This document shows positions 60,901 to 64,000 of a stretch of 64,000 nucleotides of DNA, piece by piece. The DNA is from Formicarius rufipectus (taxonomy: Eukaryota; Chordata; Aves; Passeriformes; Formicariidae): the NCBI GenBank assembly GCA_013399695.1, contig VXAU01002494.1, forward strand, positions 61,942-125,941. Reading direction: 5' to 3'. The stretch's first letter is position 1. Every line of letters begins with the position of its first letter. Position numbers and translations under genes: made by a program. The notes beneath the pieces were generated by a model that was not told where the DNA came from, ran no database searches, and saw only the letters and a list, made by a program, of their open reading frames with translations.

Positions 60901-63900
60901 CATACCTCTAGGACTCCTAATTTAAAATACTTTCCCAGTATGAGATTTTTTTAACCTTTTTTTCAAATGTGAATTTTTCAGGCAAAGCTTGTTTGGTGCA
61001 TCTCTAGGCAACTGATCATTTAGGTTAAGAGTCCATTATGTTGGAACAGGGTTATCAGCATGAGGCAGCAAAATATCCTCAGGAATAAGAGCTTAAAAAG
61101 AGTAAGATCAAAGTTTGGACTATTCAGGGTGGACAATTCTCATCTCGAAACTCTAGATACAATTCATTACCAGAAAAAATGAAATGAGTGAAATCATTTC
61201 CTATCTGAATACCTTATGCCAGTGTCCAGGGTTTTGAGCTATCTGTAAGGATGCAGCACAGATAACACCCCCATGTTCATAAAAACCTTCCTCCACTGGA
61301 GCATACTGCCACCATCAGCATGGCAAGAAAAGTGTTTCGAAGAAAACATGGAACAATGGAAAGTTAAACCAAGAGAATGCTGACAGACCACTAACTCAAA
61401 AGAAACACGCTAAATTTCTTGCATTTCACATTAAGAGGAAGGAGAGAACAACCAGTGGAAAGGAACCAGGAGAAGGTTTTAAGATACTCCCACAGTTCTT
61501 GCAATTCGTAAAAATTTTAACTCCGACATTTCAGGTTTTGTTAGTATGACTATTGTTTGCCTCTGCCTATCAGCACACACACACACATTTTTGAGTTTCT
61601 GACCTTCTTCAAGCCATTTACAGAGTGTGGTTGAAACAACAGCTCTAACCAAGATCTAGATGTACAACCTCACACTACTGTTCTCCAGAGTTTTCCTAAC
61701 TGCTCAAGAGATGTTATCCACTGGCCCCACTGATGAAACTAATATTTCATCCAGCACTTCAAAAGGAAGCTTTCACTTCTGCTCCCAAACCATCTCTGGA
61801 ACAGATTAAGGCCTGAACAGCTGTTCAGAAGATCTGAATTTAACAAGAGAATGAATTGGCAGAAAACTTCATGTTATGTTACTCTTAGAAGACAAGCAAG
61901 GTTACAAAAGCATAGAGCAGAGTGCTCCATCATCTCTTGCACACAGAATGCCACAGCACCCACAGCAGAGGTCATTATCATGAGGAATGGCAATTCAGAG
62001 AAGATGAGGGCCAGTAAAAACAGCTCAACCAAACTTCTCCACTCCTTAGTATATGAGCAAAACTTTTATGACTGCCTGTCATAAAAAAGCAGTTAATATT
62101 TATTTCTTCATTTATTTGATAGAAAAATTAAAGGGCTGTTGGGTTCAAGAGTTCTCATACTTCTGTGCCTCCTGCATTTCTTTTTGAGATGTGCTGGTTC
62201 ATTTGCTATTGCTAAAGACTGACAAGGGTTCCTAAGTGATGGATAAAGGTGTTTCACCCTTTGATTGAGAGATACCTCCACTGAAGCATCATTATTACCT
62301 AGAGGCTTTTGTCATTGTGCGGCTAATTTCATCATTATAAAAATCAAAGTTGCAAAGAATGTATTTAGGATACTAAACTCCTCCTGTTATGTCTTGACTA
62401 ATTTCAACCAATAACAGTATAGTAAAATGGTATAACAATAATAAGTGCTTGTGTATTGTGAAATGAAGCTGAGAAATAGCTCAGAAAGGACTAATTAGAA
62501 TTTCATTTGACCATCAAGATGGCTATAAATTATTGACTTAAAGGTATGTATTTTCTGTGCATCACATTTTAACAGCTCGGTTTAAAGATTTCATATGAAA
62601 TAGTGCGCACTGTGATGTAGGCTCCACTGTGCAAGAGACAGAACGACAAACTGAATATCAGTGTTTCTTCAAATGTTGCATTCAGAGCAGAGCTCTTTGT
62701 TCCAGTTTGACACAAATAAGATATAAAAATAAAATTGTTGCTATTTTATTATGCCTACCAAAAGAATGCAACATCTCTCTGTCAATGAAACTCTGTCCCA
62801 GAAGGTGGAGACCATAAGAGCTTTTCCTCCCTTTAAAAATTACCACCAGAAATAACTTTCTTTAGTTTCACTTGTTCATGAACTGTGGCTGATCATCAAA
62901 ACAATTCAACTTCTCATTTTCAAGCTTCTGAACAACCACAATACTTTGGTAAAATCACAGTCAGGTTCTGCTTTCTCCAGGATGTAGCATTATGTCTATC
63001 TTACTACATTTCAAAGCAGCAAGTCTTTATGCATTGCTGTACCTTGTGCCCTTCTTGATTATTTATAATACTTATTTAATTCCATTGTTGGATCAGTCAA
63101 GACTGGATTAAGGCAAAACATTCTCAGCTGATGATCATGAGTATGAAATTCAGGCAGAGAGCACAGCACAAAGGACAAAGCCCTTGCAGTTGATGTCTGC
63201 AAGTATTTTTGACAGCTTTATTCTTAATGGTTTTATGGAATCACTGTTCCCTTGATTTCACTTTACAAGCTTTTCTAGTAGGGGTTTTCCAGCCCTCTGA
63301 GGTCCCTTAAAAAGTCTTTGTTCTGATATTTTTTTCTTTAGTAATAATATTCTTTGCTAATAATAATACTATCTTGTCAGGGATTTTTTTTCTTGCAAGT
63401 TAGCTCATTCTGAGAATACCTTAAGCTGGAATTAATACTGCATGTTTACAGCACTGAATGGCATGCTGTCATCTATGAATCAAGAACAAACACAAATAAT
63501 ATGTATTAAACAAGGGTGATAGCAAGAGAGAAGAAACTGAAGATGGAAAGGCTCTACATTAATACTACATGAGCTAGGAGAACAGACTGCACAAATCAAT
63601 ATTAATTCAAAAGTAGGGGGAAGGAACAGATGTATGTATATATGTACATACACACACACACACACACATACCACCTCCCCAGAAAAAAAAATAAATTTCC
63701 TTTAAACAAATGTAAATGGAAAAAATGCTAGTGTGAATGCATGGCTACTCAATACACATGACTCCTAAAGTGGTGTAGGCACCTCTTTTTGAATCTAGTC
63801 TCCTATGGAGATAGAAAGTAGAAATTTTTTTGATCACAAACAAGATTGAGTTTCTCAGCTATAGTATTTTCTTCACCACAAAGAGAAGCAATCTGTCACT

Positions 63901-64000
63901 CTCCATTTTCTTCTCTCTTACATTATCTTCGCCAAGATTCTCTCCTTTGGCTGGTTGTAGAGAGCTTCCTTACAAATCAGTGCCTTCTGGAAGATAGATA
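60901..64000. other. Unique sequence with CA microsatellites
   Basis: No gene recognised. Short CA runs lie at about 61571-61585 and 63651-63668. Frames such as 61851-62084 look like chance. Confidence 0.55.
63651..63668. repeat. (CA)9 microsatellite
   Basis: Nine CA units, preceded by a TATGTA-rich stretch. Confidence 0.85.

Noticed and set aside
1..64000. CRISPR arrays, operons or defence systems
   Set aside because: The DNA is vertebrate in character; no spaced direct repeats or clustered genes exist.

Overview
The window looks like gene-poor vertebrate DNA, most probably from a bird. The signs are AT-rich unique sequence, three CR1 non-LTR retrotransposon fragments with avian-type CR1 3' ends, and a dozen certain or probable long terminal repeats (LTRs), several of the styles seen in avian ERVL and alpharetrovirus-like ERVK elements. 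There is also one scaffold gap (28958-29254). No host protein-coding gene, rRNA or tRNA could be recognised. The region is probably intergenic or part of a very long intron. Nothing bacterial or operon-like is present, and most open reading frames are short chance frames.

Layout: 1-7235 is unique sequence. An LTR lies at 7236-7686, and an ERVL-type solo LTR with a 5-bp target duplication at 15924-16894. A CR1 3' end is at 18438-18612 and an LTR fragment at 21297-21575. The only sizeable coding remnant is a 5'-truncated non-LTR retrotransposon at 25646-27056 (minus strand), which keeps most of a reverse transcriptase and a C-terminal Cys/His finger. A second copy lies at 34244-35353 and a terminal scrap at 36351-36381. 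Between them sits a second ERVL-type solo LTR (28844-29536) containing the gap. From 35354 to 38839 there is a probable LTR, a 17-unit GAT microsatellite, a fragment of the 7236-type LTR and a solo LTR with target duplication CCTAG.

The right half holds a CR1 copy (43529-44300) into which a small ERVK-like solo LTR (43679-43949, target duplication GGCCAC) has jumped. It also holds a probable LTR (44804-45652), two copies of one ERVK-like LTR (45975-46329 and 60525-60894), another ERVK-like solo LTR (54181-54460, target duplication TGAATA) and a CR1 copy at 51449-52205. That last CR1 is interrupted by a 146-bp segment that is about 97% identical to a segment 5.4 kb away at 57396-57545. This short-range copied patch has no target-site duplication or poly(A) tail and is the most unusual structure seen here. 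Two stretches with good splice signals (32682-32766 and 56255-56467) are the only candidates for host exons, and both are weak.

The genes do not work together in any system. The window is best read as a record of successive retroelement insertions, solo-LTR formation and local repair events. All identifications were made by eye; family names at subfamily level are not claimed.
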